A stretch of 64,000 bases of DNA from Paulownia fortunei (Eukaryota > Streptophyta > Magnoliopsida > Lamiales > Paulowniaceae): NCBI GenBank assembly GCA_019321725.1, contig CM033116.1, forward strand, positions 19,055,869 through 19,119,868. Reading direction: 5' to 3'. A model generated the notes under the pieces. The model was not told the origin of the DNA. It was given only the letters and a program-made list of their open reading frames with translations, and made no database searches. The position numbers and the translations under genes were made by a program. This document shows, piece after piece, positions 33,100 to 46,900 of the stretch; the stretch's first letter is position 1, and each line of letters begins with the position of its first letter.

Positions 33100-36000
33100 A
33101 TTAAAACAGACCTAGATGAGAGCTATATTTTTTTAACAAATGGGATGATATTTTAAAATTAATTTTTAATGTGAAACTTTAAAAAATAGTAGAGAGAACA
33201 AGAGAAATAATTACTTTATTTTTATTGTATTTTCTGGGCATATTTTATTTTACTTAGGCCTTATCAATAGAATGAAAGTGTAAAGAAGTTAGAAAATAGA
33301 AGAAGAAGGAGAAGATTAAGAAGAAGAAACACAAAGAGCAAACAAACTTATTCCAGCAAAAAATATCACTTTTAAAAACTAAATAAAGAGTTAACAAATC
33401 CTAATATTTGTCGCACCTCATAAGTTTTAGTTTCAAAATTATTATTCTTTTTCAAAGCATACTAATCTCAATCTCTAATGTTCCATCATAAACTTTTTAT
33501 TTCTTACTTATATGGAGGCATATTGTAATTAGAAAATCTTAAATTTGTGGTTTGATTTAACCAAATGAAACCTAATATAAAAAAATGAAATAAAAATTAA
33601 TATAAAATTAAATTAAAACAGATACAAATGTCATTATAAGAAATTTAAAAGAATAATTAAAATATTTTTATTCAATATGTATCAATTTGACTTTTATGAT
33701 GAAATTCATGTGTCATTTAAAAATTATAAAAATTCAGATATCAATATGATATTTATGATAAAATTAAGATAACATAATAACCTAATTTAACAAAATAAAA
33801 TATAGTATACAAAATTAAAACAAGAATTACAATTGGATAAAGTCTAAAAGTGTATATATGTCATTGCCACAAGAAAAACTAAAAGAACTTTATTTTATAT
33901 GTAATAAATTGACATTTACGAAAAAACTCATGTATTTTTGAAATTATATGTTAATTTAGGTACCAATATGACATTTACGGTAAAATTCATTTAGCAAATT
34001 TAGCCTTAAACTTTACTATGTTAAATTATACATAAATGGGGTTATTTGCACGGTTTGAAACTTTGGCAATCATGTCTCCTTGTTTGATAAAAAAAATTCA
34101 AGAAAAATTTATTTAAAATCAAAGTACCATATCCCTTTATTTTGAAAAAACAAAAAGGCATAACTTTTATAAGACTAATTGGTAGTTATCTTTTATTATA
34201 TATAATAGTCTAAAAATAAAATGAATAAGATAAAGTTTTAAATTTTATAGTATTTCCAATGATATAAAATATATAAGGAATAATTAGGAATTTTATAATT
34301 ATACATGGTCACAAATTTACAACTGCATAAATTTTATATTAAAATAAAAAAATCAAGTTCAATAGCAAATGTCATCTTTAATCATATATAACAATGTATA
34401 CTTTTAAAAAAAAATCAAAAGGAGTTATTTTCAAATATATTTTTTCATAGATAAATAATAATACAAATTCTGTATATTATTAAACGTCATGATTTAGATT
34501 TTTATCTAATATTTTTTTCATAATTATATATTTTAAAAGATAACCCTCACTTAGTGTTTTTAAAATTATATACATTTAATGCATATTAAAGTTAATTTAT
34601 ATTATTTCCTATAGCAAATATAACTCGGAACTTTATTTTTAGATCTTTTACTTAATTCTAATATTTTATGCATTTCGAAAACTATATTTTTTATCACTAT
34701 TCATTGTTTTCTCATATTTGAATTAGCATTCTCTTTATTATTCAAGAAGACAGAATTTAATTTAAGTTATTTTTTATTTTGAAATATTCATTTAAAAAAC
34801 TTTATTTTTTGCAAAGTTATTCTCAACCATAAAAGTTAATCAATATTATTTGCAATTATTGATGATTCAAAAAATTAAAATTTTGGCCTCCTACTTTTTT
34901 TTAAAACTACATATAGTTTTTTTATTTATTAAATTAAGATATTTGGTATACAATCAAGTAGAGTTTTAAGATTTAAAATTATTGATTATTGGCTAAAAAT
35001 TAAAATTTTGGTCTCCCATTTCTTTTTCAAAACTATATTTAGTTTTATTATTTATTATTAAGGTAATATTGGTACCAATGAAGGGAGTTCCAAATTTTAA
35101 ATTTGGCTTAGCACATATTTTATATTTTTTTAAATATGACTTTTAATTAAAATGATAGAATATTGTTATATATGTTAGGTTAGGTTTTTTTTGTATTTAC
35201 TTACAATTTGTTATGGGATTTTTGACATTATATGGGTAAAGAGATATTTTACTAAAATTACAAACATCAGAAAATGTTGATTCAAATAACCTTAAGTTCA
35301 AGTACTATGTTAATCATATTTACATGATTGTTAATAAAATTATAGAAGAGATTTTAAATTTAATTTTTAAGTAATGAGATTCAAAAAGAAAAAGAGTGGA
35401 TAAGAGAAAGTTACTATGCAGCAATTTAAAGTTTAAAAGTGTATATATACTACTATAAGAAAAAAAAAACTAAAAAAACTTCATTTAATATGTAAAAAAT
35501 TGATACTTATGACAAAGTCAAGTATTTTTTTACTCTATACTAATTCATGTACCAAGATGATGACATTCATGGTAAAGTTCATGTAACTAATTTAGCCTTA
35601 GAGTTTATATGATAAATCATGCATGTTAAACCATGCATAGTAAGTTTAAGGAGTTATTTGAACCTTGAGCTTTGAATATTTAGCAACCACATCCCCATAT
35701 TTTATCAAAACTTTTTTAGAAAAAATTATTTCAAAATCAAAGTATCGTATCCATTTATTTTTAAAAAAGGGCATAACTTTTAAAAAACTAATTGATAGTT
35801 ATATATTATAATAAATAATTTTATAAAGAAAAGAAATAATGAGGTCAAATTTTATACTTTATAGTCTCTTCAATGATATAAGGAGAATAGATTAATTTCA
35901 TACATAAAGAATGATTATGGTTTTTAGAGTTATACATGGTTCACAAGTTTAAAATTGAGTAATATTTATAATAAAATGGAAGACTCAAGTTCCATTAAAA

Positions 36001-37620
36001 ATGTCATATTTAATAGTAATACATCGTACATTTTCATAAAAAAAACATCACAACTTCAAATACATTTTTTTTCATTGATATATAACAATTCATATTTTTT
36101 ATATTATTAAACCTTATGATTTAAGTTTTGATATAAAATTATATATATTTCAAACATATAAAAGTTAATTTATACTCTTTCCTTTAGTAAATATATTTGA
36201 AATTTTATTTTGATCTTTTACTTATTTTTAATAATTTATGCATTTTGGAAACTATATTTTTTCATTAGTATTCATTGTTTTCATATAGTTGGATCTGAAA
36301 AAGATAGAATTTAATTTAAGTTATTTTTAAGTACCCATTTTAAAAACTTTAGTTTTTGCAAAGTTATTCTTAAATAAAAGTTAATAATTATTACTTATAA
36401 TTGTTCATTGTTGCCTCAATAAAATTTTGGTCTATTTTTTTTTGTAAAACTATATATGATTTTATTATTTACTAAATTAATATATTTGGTATACAATCGA
36501 AGAGAGTTTCAAAATTTAAATTTTAGCTTATCATTTTTTTTATACTTTTATATGAAACATGACTTTTAGTTAAAATGATGGATTATTTTCTTACATGTTA
36601 GCTTTTTTTTTTTGTTTGTAAATATAATTTTATTTGGAATTTTTGACATAATAGCATTAGAATGATGTTTTACTAAAATTGCAAACCTCATGAGAGGTGG
36701 ATTCAAATAACCTTAAGTCCAAGTGTTATGATATAACATTCACGTGATTATTAATAAAATCTTAGAAGAGATTTAAAATTCAATTTTAAAGATTGAGATT
36801 TAAGAAAAAAAGAGTAGATAGAATAAGAAAAATATTTGCTTTATTTTTATCGTGTTTTCTTCTCATTTTTAGTTAATAGTCTAATCAATAAGGTGAAAAG
36901 TCCGAAAAAGTTAGAAAGAAATCAATTTAAACTTTAAATAAGGATTTGTTATGGCTTTCACAAATCATATTTTATATTGCACTTTATAAATTTTAGTTTC
37001 AAAATTGTATTATTCTTTTAATCTCTTGTGTTTCATTATAGTCTTTTTATTTTTTTACTTATATGGACGTATAATGTTAGATAATCTTAAATCAATGCTA
37101 TTAATAGATAGAATTTAATATAAAGAAATGAAATAAAATTTACAAAAAAAGGATAATTAAAAGTAAATAAAATTAACAAGGGTATATGTATTTTGTAAAA
37201 AAAAGCGAAGAATAATTAAAAGGATTTTATTTAATATGTATTTAATATTTACAGCAAAAGTCGAGCCCCTTTAAAAATTACACCTTAAAAATTGTCCAGA
37301 CGTCAGTATGATATTTATGACAAAACTCAAGTAACAAAATTATTTAACTTAACAAAATGAAAATATAATATGAAAGATTGAAACAAGAATTAAAATTAGA
37401 TACAATCTAAAAATATATATAAGCCACTATAAAAATTAGAAGAACTTTATTTAATACATATCAGTATGACATTACTCAGGTATTTTTTTAACTATTTGTT
37501 AATTTAAACCTCAGGAAATATGGATTCAAATAGCCCTAATTTCAATTTTTATGATAAAAATATTTATGTGATTGTCAACAAAATGAAAAAATATGAAAAG
37601 GTAACTTTTTATTGATCTTC
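33100..37620 (+). repeat. Three degenerate direct copies of an AT-rich unit
   Basis: Marker phrases recur in the same order and orientation. GTCTAAAAGTGTATATATG-like text lies at about 33,842, 35,430 and 37,400. TTTAGCCTTA-like text with a GGTAAA(A/G)TTCAT lead lies at 33,975 and 35,570. GGCATAACTTTTA lies at 34,157 and 35,768. GATTCAAATAACCTTAAGT lies at 35,279 and 36,700, with a diverged form near 37,523. TTTAGTTTCAAAATT lies at 33,428 and 36,990. The third copy is internally deleted. Units are about 1.6-2 kb. No coding capacity or terminal structure is visible, and the family is unknown to me. Confidence 0.6.
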
Positions 37621-38289
37621 AATATTGCACTTTATATTTTTGGTTATATTTCTTTATTGGAAGGAATCAGAGAGAGAAAATGAAGTGAGCAAGAGGAGTA
37701 AGTAAGCACAGGATAATATTAGCCTTTATGGATTAAGTAGTAATTATGTATAACATCAAATGTTGAATTTGATTTTGGCAAAAAATAATTTCATTTACTT
37801 GAAAAAAATTTATTATATGTGACACTTTCTATTTATTTTTTAATATTTTCTCTTGATTGACTATGAATATTATATTAACTAAAAAATGAAATATTGTTAC
37901 AAATAGTTGAAAAAAGTATTTATCATTTTTTAACATGTCAAATTACGATTTGATCGTTTGACATTTAATACAAAGAAAATTCATGAAATCAAGTAAGATC
38001 AGAACTTCTCTCAGAATCAAACAAAAGGATGACTAATATAATTATAAATTTATGTGAGAACTTATTTATTATGTTACTTTATGTTCTAAAATATCATTAA
38101 ATGTAGTTGTTTAAATATTTTTATTTAATCATTCATTTTGATTGATACTTAAAATAAAATATTTAGAAGTATCTTGGAATGTTTTTATTTCAATTAATTA
38201 ATATTTCTTTAATTAAAAAATACCTTCTAATATTTTAGTTGTTAAATAATATAATTATTTTAATAAATTTATATGAATAACGTGTAACG
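37621..38289. other. AT-rich spacer
   Basis: I see no gene or recognised repeat in this stretch between the direct repeats and the copia LTR fragments. Confidence 0.3.
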
Positions 38290-38800
38290 CACTTGCTTCT
38301 TACTAGTATATTAAATATACAAAGAGTTTCAGAAAATATAACCTAATAGAAATATATTCTTCTTTTTCTTTAGATGTTTTCAAAACTATGATCCCTCTTC
38401 AAGCTTTGATCCGATTGATTTAGACACCTTGATCTTTCAATCAAAGTATCCTCACCAATAACAATAAGTGGGCGTTCAATAAAAACAATAGAAAAAAATA
38501 TTAAAAAATCTATGAATTTTCTTATTTCTTTTACTCCATCTTCATATGATCTCCATCATACGAGGTATTGGAATTGAGCAAAATTTTCAGATATCTTATA
38601 CCCATAAACTTAGGGTTTATAATTTTTTTCTAATCAAAAAATAATTACATCAACTATACAATCGTAGGAACTAAATAATAACGACCAAAAAAATCATCAT
38701 ACATCCATCATATGATAATCATTCATATTTAAAAACACATTCAATAATGCAAATACTCACTCATGCATACTTAAGATTAAAATTACTGTATTCATACAAA
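38290..38800 (-). repeat. Copia LTR fragment or leader, minus strand
   Basis: The stretch 38,310-38,490 resembles 38,970-39,140 of the adjacent LTR: both have TTTCAGA(G/A)AA, a CTTCAA/CTTCAAT region, and AGTGGGC followed by TTC. It is therefore a second, partial copy in the same orientation. The part next to 38,800 would be the leader of the minus-strand element whose primer site is at 38,804. Confidence 0.45.
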
Positions 38801-38803
38801 CCG

Positions 38804-38815
38804 GCTTTGATACCA
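38804..38815 (-). other. Primer binding site (initiator tRNA-Met) of a copia element
   Basis: The minus strand reads TGGTATCAAAGC, one base from consensus, separated by AT from the end (CCAACA) of the LTR at 38,818. This LTR-AT-TGGTATC arrangement is standard for plant Ty1/copia elements. Confidence 0.75.
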
Positions 38816-38817
38816 AT

Positions 38818-40030
38818 TGTTGGAAATAGTTTTAGTATCGAATAAAAAAATTAATTTATTTTCCGATCAAATTAGGCATAGCGAAAAGATGTTGTATAAG
38901 GTACTACAAAAAAATTAACAAAATTAATGCAGTTATATGAATATGTAATTTTAATAAGTTTCACTTATATTCAGGAGAATTTCAGAGAACATAACTTGAT
39001 ACAAAGAGTTATTTCTTTGTCTAATGCTTTCAAAATTTTCAAACCTTCCTCACCAAACTTCAATCAGATTGAATCAGATAGCAAGATCTTCCAATCCAAG
39101 CTTCCACACTAATAGAATGAGTGGGCATTCTTAACATTAAATAAAATTATACTGTATAATTTATCTTGTGATATTTTCAACTCATGAAATCACAACATTG
39201 GGCTTAGAAGAGGAGAAAAAAAGTATTCTTACCTAGAGAATTATCTTGATCTCTCTTGGTGAAAACGTGTAATAAGGAGAGAGAATGAGTTATTCCCTTT
39301 TATACTTAATGAATCCCTATTTTTCTAATCCTTTTCCAACTCTAATAGGCAGATACCTTATATGATAGGAAAAATATCTTTAATTTTCCTTTTGTAATTA
39401 TCTAAATTTTATAATTCTAGATAATAATTATAAATATCAAAATAAATATCTCATATTTATTTGTTACCCAATAATATCATATATTCTCTATAATCTTGGA
39501 TATTTATAATTAACACCCAATTTAAAAAATATTTTTTTATAATTACAAGTACAATATAATTTATTACATAAAATTCATTTCAGCACTTATGAAGGTGGAG
39601 TGGGGACCTATGAACTTATAAGCTCCAATAATTTAAATAATTGATTAAAGTCTTTATTAATTTATTCAATTTATTAATTTCAAGATTACTCCACTAAAAA
39701 ATTCGAATTGCACTCTTGAAATTATAAAATAATTTACTCGGATTAACACTTAGCAACCCTCCATAGACAATCATAATTAGAGTTGGGTTTTTCATTAACT
39801 TCTCTAATTATCTCTTATTCATTGTCCGTCGTTAATCCTAGTGAATAATTAATTTATAACCAAATTATAAATTTAAGTGCTCTACTATTTAGTTCCAGAA
39901 TAAACTAATCAAGAGAATCATCTGATTACTTCCCGCGAAAAGGTATGAATTTCATATATGTAAGTTACATTTTCGGTTACCTATTCCAATATGACCCTAA
40001 AATGCAAGTATTTAAAAATGTTAACCAACA
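38818..40030 (-). repeat. Copia-type LTR, minus strand
   Basis: It is bounded by TGTTGG at 38,818 and CCAACA ending at 40,030, giving 1,213 bp with inverted ends. On the minus strand AGTATAAAAGGGAA near 39,295-39,308 is a good TATA box, and purine/pyrimidine-rich sequence follows, as in copia LTRs. The internal region on the lower-coordinate side is cut short, and no gag is seen. Confidence 0.65.
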
Positions 40031-40372
40031 AATTTTTAACAAGTAAATCAAAAATCATACTAAAATAAATTGGAGTTTATAACCACTCAGGATTTAGATC
40101 AACCCATATATGATCATATATTGATGTTATTTGAATTTTCAGAAAACAACGGAATTTATGCAAAAATTCAAAGTATATTTAGTCCAGTCTTATATGATCA
40201 CATTATATAAGTGTCTTCATTATGATATCATCACATTAATAGTCTGGATAAGACCATTATCGCACTAATGATTTAATTAAAGATCACAACTATATTTAAT
40301 TTTATTACAAACTAATTTAATTTATTATACATAATCTTAATCCTCTCGTATATAACATTTATATACTAAGAT
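40031..40372. other. AT-rich spacer between two LTRs
   Basis: No gene is seen. The last five bases, AAGAT (40,368-40,372), may be the target duplication of the solo LTR that follows. Confidence 0.3.
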
Positions 40373-41488
40373 TGTTGGAAATTAGTATTGAAAAATTGAA
40401 TTTTGGCCCAACTTTGATCTTTAAATTAAGTGAATTATATTTCATAAAAAATAAAAATAAGTTGATTAAACATAATTTACATCGTGAGTTGATGAGTTTT
40501 GTACATCTGATTTCTCTAAATTAATTTTAAGTGAATGAGAAATTAATGTATAAAATTAAGTCACTTAAATAATTTAAATCGTTGAATATGGAAAGTTAGA
40601 AATGTAAAAAGTCACAATCCACATTGAAAAAATAAAGAAACTTTGTCTTGCATATATGGTATCTCACTTTAGCAAGGAATGATCAAGTGAAGACTCATAT
40701 GGTACACTCTAGTGGACTTTGGCTAGCTTAAGGAACTAGAGGATGGTGCATAGCACATAAGCCTGCATGTGTGCACATCGCATTAAGTGTTTTAGACGCG
40801 CACTTGTCACTTATGCATCGTCATGGAGCTGAGGGGCCTTAAGTTTTTCAAAATTTGAGATAGAAAATGGCTCGTATGGCTCAATGATGACGTGGCTGAT
40901 GATTTGTTGATGTGGCAGTAACGTGGTGGTTTAATCCAGTTGGCATCCGCATGGCATGACAACGTACAGTTTGGTGCTAAATAGATGTGACCGGACACGC
41001 AACTATTGACGAGGCGCGACTAAGGATTATGAGTAGACCGAAGCGCTGACTTGTATGTTCGGTTGGCAGGAGCTTCCCGTAAGGATGTGGACTTTCATAA
41101 AGGGATGTGATCATGCGGCTCAAATTGATTCGAACCGAACGTTGCATTCAATCAAAAATTGACACCACAACTCTTCAAAAATTATAAATAGACCCTCAAA
41201 ATTCATCATTTTTATCACATTTATTATCTTCTTATCTTTTACTCAAGTTCAAAAAAGTTATGAAATATTTTTATAGTTCGAAAATTCTTGTAATTTGTAG
41301 TGTTACCATTACAAGAATTAAATCATTATATCTTGAGAGACAATTGCCCTCTACCATAAGCACCGAGTGCAGGGTAATTTTGTTTTAAGGGGAAAAAAAA
41401 AATAATTTAACTCTTGCCTCGACTATAGTTGTTATTCCGTTAAAATAATTTAGTCATTTCGATATTACACCCAACCATTATTACTACA
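40373..41488 (+). repeat. Probable solo copia-type LTR, plus strand
   Basis: It starts TGTTGGAAATTAG and has a TATA box TATAAATA at 41,183-41,190, followed by a pyrimidine-rich stretch and a GC-richer middle (40,690-41,140) unlike its surroundings. No primer site follows. I place the right end at CTACA (41,488), where AAGAA follows; compared with AAGAT before the start, this is a four-of-five target duplication. The right boundary is uncertain by about 20 bp. Confidence 0.55.
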
Positions 41489-41714
41489 AAGAATATATTG
41501 TATAAATAAATAGGAATTTTTTTATATTCATAAATATACCAATATGCACAAAATGAGTGTAAAATATCATTTTATTATTTTTTTAATTAATATACTAATG
41601 GATACTATTCCTAAAAAATCCAACATAAAACCATTTATTTAATTTCATGATACAAGGATGATGATTTTGGCTAGTAATAATTACTCATGGCAACTTAGCG
41701 TGCTCCCATAATAT

Positions 41715-43353
41715 CTAGTTTTGGTAGAGGACACCAGACAGACGTGGTGTGATAAGTACTTCCAATGGAGTTGCCTTCGGCAAGGTGATACCCAGGCCTT
41801 CAGTCATGTCCACAGGCATGTTTGATGGTGTTTTGAAGTCAAATCCCTGCAGCAAACGAGCGAGCGTCAAGTGTGTCTCTTGCATTGCAAATGTCATCCC
41901 TGGGCAGGATCTTCTGCCGGAGCCAAAGGGAATGAACTCATGATGATGGCCTGTGAAATCAACTTCTTCATGGCTTGTCAAAAACCTCTCAGGCATGAAG
42001 TTATCTTGTTGTGGCCAAATACTTGGATCTCGATGCAACTTCCACACGTTAACGAACAATCTGGTGCCTTTTGGAACGTGATACCCACTCACATGAAAGT
42101 CTTCCATGGCTTCATGTGGTATGGATAGGGGCGCCGGTGGGAATAAGCGCAGCGTCTCTTTGACAATGGCCTGAAGATAGACTAAGTTCTTGATATCAGA
42201 TTCTTGTACCCATCTCTCTTTACCAACTTTCCTGTCTATCTCATCTTGGGCTCGTTGCATGACTTGTCCATTGTTTAGTAATACGGACAAGAGCCATGTC
42301 AAGTGAATTGATGTAGTGTCGGTGCCCCCTAGGATGAGGTTCTGGAAGATTGAAAAACAGAAGTGTGTAAAAAGATTGAGTTGAATTTGGAGTTATGAAT
42401 ACAGTAAGAGTAGTAAAAAGCATACCAGTACTGTTGCCTTGATTATGGTTTCACGCGTATGTCCAAAACTCATATATTTATCATCAATTGCTGAAAGCAT
42501 CACATCAATGAAGTCTTGCTCATTCCCTAACCCAGTCTTGCGGTCCCCATTAACATGTTCATGGATCCATCTTTCAGAAATAGTGCTCAATTCCTTTGAA
42601 ATCCTCTTCATGGACTTAATATGCCCCTGAAAATCAATCCATCTCAATGGTGGAAACGGAATTGAATCAGAAACAAGAAACTGTCCTGATATGTACATAA
42701 ACTCCTTAATGACTTCCCCAACAGATCGAGCCCCCACAACTTCTGCACCATCCGTGTATCTTTTTCCAGCGATCATCATCAAAATTATGTTTAAAGTAAG
42801 CTGTTCAATCCAGTGACTGATCACCACTTTGCCTGGACTTTCCTGGATTACTCTATACAATTCCTTGATGCTAGTGTCGATTACAGATTCTCGGACATGC
42901 TTCAGCTTTTCAAGTCTCCGGGGAGAGAGTACTTCTATCAGCACAAGCTTTCGAATCTCACGCCAATATGGGCCGTGAGTGAAAGCAAATGCAGCAAAGT
43001 TGTAGCCAAGGTACTTACCTGCAGTAGTAGTTGGCCTGTTGGCCAAGACTCTGTCATTAGTGGTGAAGCATTCTTTAACAGCTTCCCAGCTGCTCACCAC
43101 AAGTGCTCTGTGCAATCCTAGCCGAATTGTAAAGACAGGACCATATATATCAGCCAAAGCTCCTAAAATTCTCTGTAATGGGATTTGGCCCCCAGTAAAT
43201 GAAGGTGGCCTAAGACAGGCCAAGCACCTGATGGTTCTGGTGCTGAATTCCCCTTATCCTTTTGGTTATGTGGGCTTCTTCTTCTCCATAGATTGTATAG
43301 CAGAACCAGAGCTAAAAGCCAGAAACAGCTAATAGATGTGAAAGAAAGATCAT
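41715..43353 (-). pseudogene. Cytochrome P450, CYP82-like, frameshifted paralogue
   Basis: This is a close copy of the gene at 29,328 in opposite orientation. Exon 2 (42,341-41,715, 627 nt) is open and has the same length, with GGTDTTS, KETLRLFPP, FMPERF and haem loop FGSGRRSCPG. A short 84-bp intron (42,425-42,342) has GT-AG ends. Exon 1 (43,353-42,426) needs two frame changes compared with the paralogue. One base seems missing near 43,319-43,320, inside the membrane anchor, and one in the run of five C at 43,189-43,193, after the GHLHLLG motif. A start at 43,408 (MIGIPNN) would avoid the first break but not the second. Exon 1 also has one extra arginine codon. Either it is a young pseudogene or the run lengths are misassembled; most of the protein is otherwise conserved. 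Confidence 0.88.
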
Positions 43354-43408
43354 CTTGCAGAGAAAAAGAGTAGTTAAATTCAAGAATATTATTTGGTATT
43401 CCAATCAT

Positions 43409-43990
43409 ATAAGAGTGTTGATGTTGTGGAAAGCTTTGTCAAGATAGATCTGACAAAGTACGAGAGAAATTAATTGGTGGGGCTGCTTCATCGGTGATGT
43501 TTGGTGTTTGGATGGAACAGCTTTTCTGTGTTGGACTTGTCAACTTAGAAATATAGGCTCAAGCATTGATTTTTTCTGTTAACGGGTTCCTCGTGATGTA
43601 ACTTTTAGGCTTGTTAGGTTTTATTTCCATTCTAATATTTTTTTAAAAAATAAAATTATATTGATCATTTATATTTTGTAAATATGATATTTTTTATTTT
43701 TTAAAATATTAATTATTTATTATAATATCTAGATTTTAGTATACTCTCATTAAGTACAATAAAATAATATTAACAAAATATTTACAGTAAAAAATATTTT
43801 TAAAATTATATTATATTATTTTTTTTCAATAAAACATTCAAATATTTTTTTTATTTTTCACACATTATCCAATCTCACTATTAATAAACTTTCTCTCAAA
43901 AGAATTTTCTCATTAAAAATAAAACCAAACAAAATCTTAATTCTTTTTTTAATTAGTATAAAGCAAAGCTTTCATACCTGGGAAGGTTTC
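43409..43990 (-). promoter_or_regulatory. Upstream region of the second CYP82-like copy
   Basis: On the minus strand it shares blocks with the intact gene's upstream region. The AAAAGTTACATCACGAGGA block is at about 43,588-43,606, and the GTATGAAAGCTTTGCTTT block at about 43,960-43,978. In the intact gene these blocks are about 40 bp apart; here about 350 bp of AT-rich DNA separates them, so something was inserted or expanded. Confidence 0.5.
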
Positions 43991-46900
43991 GAATCCACTA
44001 TCACCAAGTTTTTTATATTTAATTTATTTAAGTGTATTTTTTAATTTATTTGGTCCCCATGTAAATCATCACATTATTAATTTTTCTTCCAAATAAAAAA
44101 AAAGCATCTAAAGTTTAAATGTTTTCAACTAAAAATTTGAATATTTTTGACTAAAAAATTTACATTACTGCTGATTCAAAGTTGAAAATAAGTTAATTTA
44201 CATAATCAAAAATGTAATTTTACCTTAGAATCTCATTGAAGATTTAATTAGTTCTCTCAAACGTCAAGTACTTATAATAGAAATGTATTTATTGATTAGT
44301 ACATTGCATGTCTATGTTATCTATCGCACAAAAGTCGAAAATTCAAAAATTTGTCAATTCATGTATTAATGTAGCGACAAATGTTGGCATCAAATATCAA
44401 TTTATGACTCAAGATGTGATTCATATGTCTCGCAAAACCAGAAGTCCCCTCTAGTTTTATTTTCAATTTTATTTTTATATTTAAAATATATTTAAATTAA
44501 AATATTTTCATATATTACATGAGTTTGGAATTGAAAATATATTTATTTTATAATATTTTTTACATAACAATATAAAATATTAATAGATTAAAAAATAACT
44601 TTGGTAGGTACATGAAAACATATAAAATCTTATTGAAGAAAGAAAAATCAATATTATTTAATAAATTTGCAAATTATAAGCTCTTTGAATTAGTAAAACA
44701 TTAAATCAAATATTAATAATTTGAGTCTCATGTTATAGGTATGAAAATAAAAAAAAATTATTAAAAATTAATCCAAACAAATATAATTTTGCTTCTATAA
44801 TAGTATAAATGTGAAAAGGTCTTTTCAGAATGGGAACAAACGAGGACTAAGCCTCTTAATGGTGTACTAAATTTATGACTTGTAATTGTTAATGGTGTAC
44901 TAAATTTTAGTAGCATCACTTACACGGAGTTTTCATATGTCAGAAAAAAAAAATCCACCAAAATATGACAATTTGAAAAATCTTCAAATATATTTATGTT
45001 TTGACTAAATAATTTTTGAACTTCTTATATAAAGAAATTAATGAATTAATTTTTTATAAGTAATTTTAGTTCAATTTAATTTTAACACAACAACCCCTTT
45101 TGTATATGTGATGTAGAGAGAAAATAATTATTTCTTCATACCACAAGAAAAAGCATGGTAATCAAAGCATTGATATTACTTGGATGAAATCACTAAGTAA
45201 TTTTCTGTGACTCACTTTTAAGACAATTTTTTATGGCGTTTCATTTAAGACTTATATGGAGAGTCTATCACCAAGAATTTAATGCCAATTAGGGGTGTGA
45301 GAGAAAAGGAAACATATATTGGCTTCGTTATTACCATAGAGATGTTTTACTCGATAATATGCACTAAATATAAATTTCATTATATATTTTATAAATATCA
45401 ATATATATATATATATAATATCACATTTAAGAGTTTTTTTTTTATTCGAATACTTATGTAGATATAATATGTATGAAAAATTTATGTATAAATATCACAT
45501 TTTTATTTATAGTTATACTTATTTTTTAATAATTAATTAATAAAAATTTACAATAAAAATATTTTTATAAATAAAAAAATAATTAATATTATATTTTTGA
45601 TAATCAAATCTCGCCACCACCCAAGACTGAAATCCTGATTCCGCCCCTAAATATATATATATATATAAGTGTATATAAATATATAATAAAATATATTCTG
45701 AATGTACCATCTATAAAAATATTATTATCAAAATTTAAGAGTCAAATTTGTATGATTGTGGTTTCTTTTCCTTTGAGATGTTGTTAGGAATCAGATTTCT
45801 TTTTTGCTTTCCCAAGATTTGTTGACTAAGGGTCTAATTGCACCCAAACTTCCCGAGCTATGATTGTCAATAAATTCAATTAAATTCGAAAGTGATAAAT
45901 TTGGTTCGATAAATTTCAAATCAAGTCGAGATCAAATTAGAAGTTAGTTTTTGAATTGAAATTTGAGTTGAGTACTAGTAAGGGTAGGCTTGATTTGAAT
46001 TTAATTTGTGCATGTAATAAATATATATTATGAAATAGTATATCTAAACTGTAATAACATTACTAGTATTAATGTATAAAGTACTGAGTTACTTATAAAT
46101 CTATGGATTCCGAAGTCCGTAATTGAATTAGAAGGACAATATAGAAAATTTAAAATTTAAAAAAAAAAAGAAATTTAAAAAAAAACTATCTATAATTTAA
46201 AATATGTTTACGGGTGGGTGATGTGTACTTGATTGGTCTCATCTAAAGATGCCAAGAAATATATAAAAGTCAAATATATTAAATTAAAACTTGAATCTCC
46301 TATGAATAAATTAAAATAGAAGGATAAGCAAATTGTGCAATGAGGTATACAAAATAATTTAATCATGAACATATTTTTTGACAAATATATATTTTTTGGA
46401 GTAGTTTTATTATTTTGTTTGTTCATGAGTGAGCACGACAAAAAATCTATGAATATATGATCTTAATTGTATGAACATTTTATTCAAAAATTTAAATAAT
46501 TAGAAATCATAAAATACATTAAATACTTATTATTCTCGACATGCTCATTCACCTGTACTATCTTTCTTTTGGAATGGAAATATTTCTTTTCTAAGCAGCA
46601 GCATCCTCCTTGGCTTGGGTTGATATCGATTTAATTGAAATACTAATTAAAAGTTAAAATTATTAAAAAAGAGATATATTTATTTTTTATTTTCTCTAAC
46701 AATCTTAGTTAAAGATTTCATCAATTCACCTTTATTGATATATCTTTACTTGTTCTCCCACCCCCCCACCCCCCAACCCAAAAATAAAGATGTAGGAAAA
46801 CATATTGGATTTTTATATTATTTATATTGTTTCACTCCAATTAAGCTTCTTCTTAGTCCCCAATTAAATAATTTAATTATTTAATTAAATAATTAATTCA

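Noticed and set aside
33100..37620. CRISPR-like or ordered array reading of the repeats
   Set aside because: Units are kilobase-sized, diverged and AT-rich in a plant nuclear context; there are no short identical repeats with unique spacers.
41749..42128. Plus-strand open frames across the second P450
   Set aside because: They are antisense shadows of the P450 exon on the minus strand.
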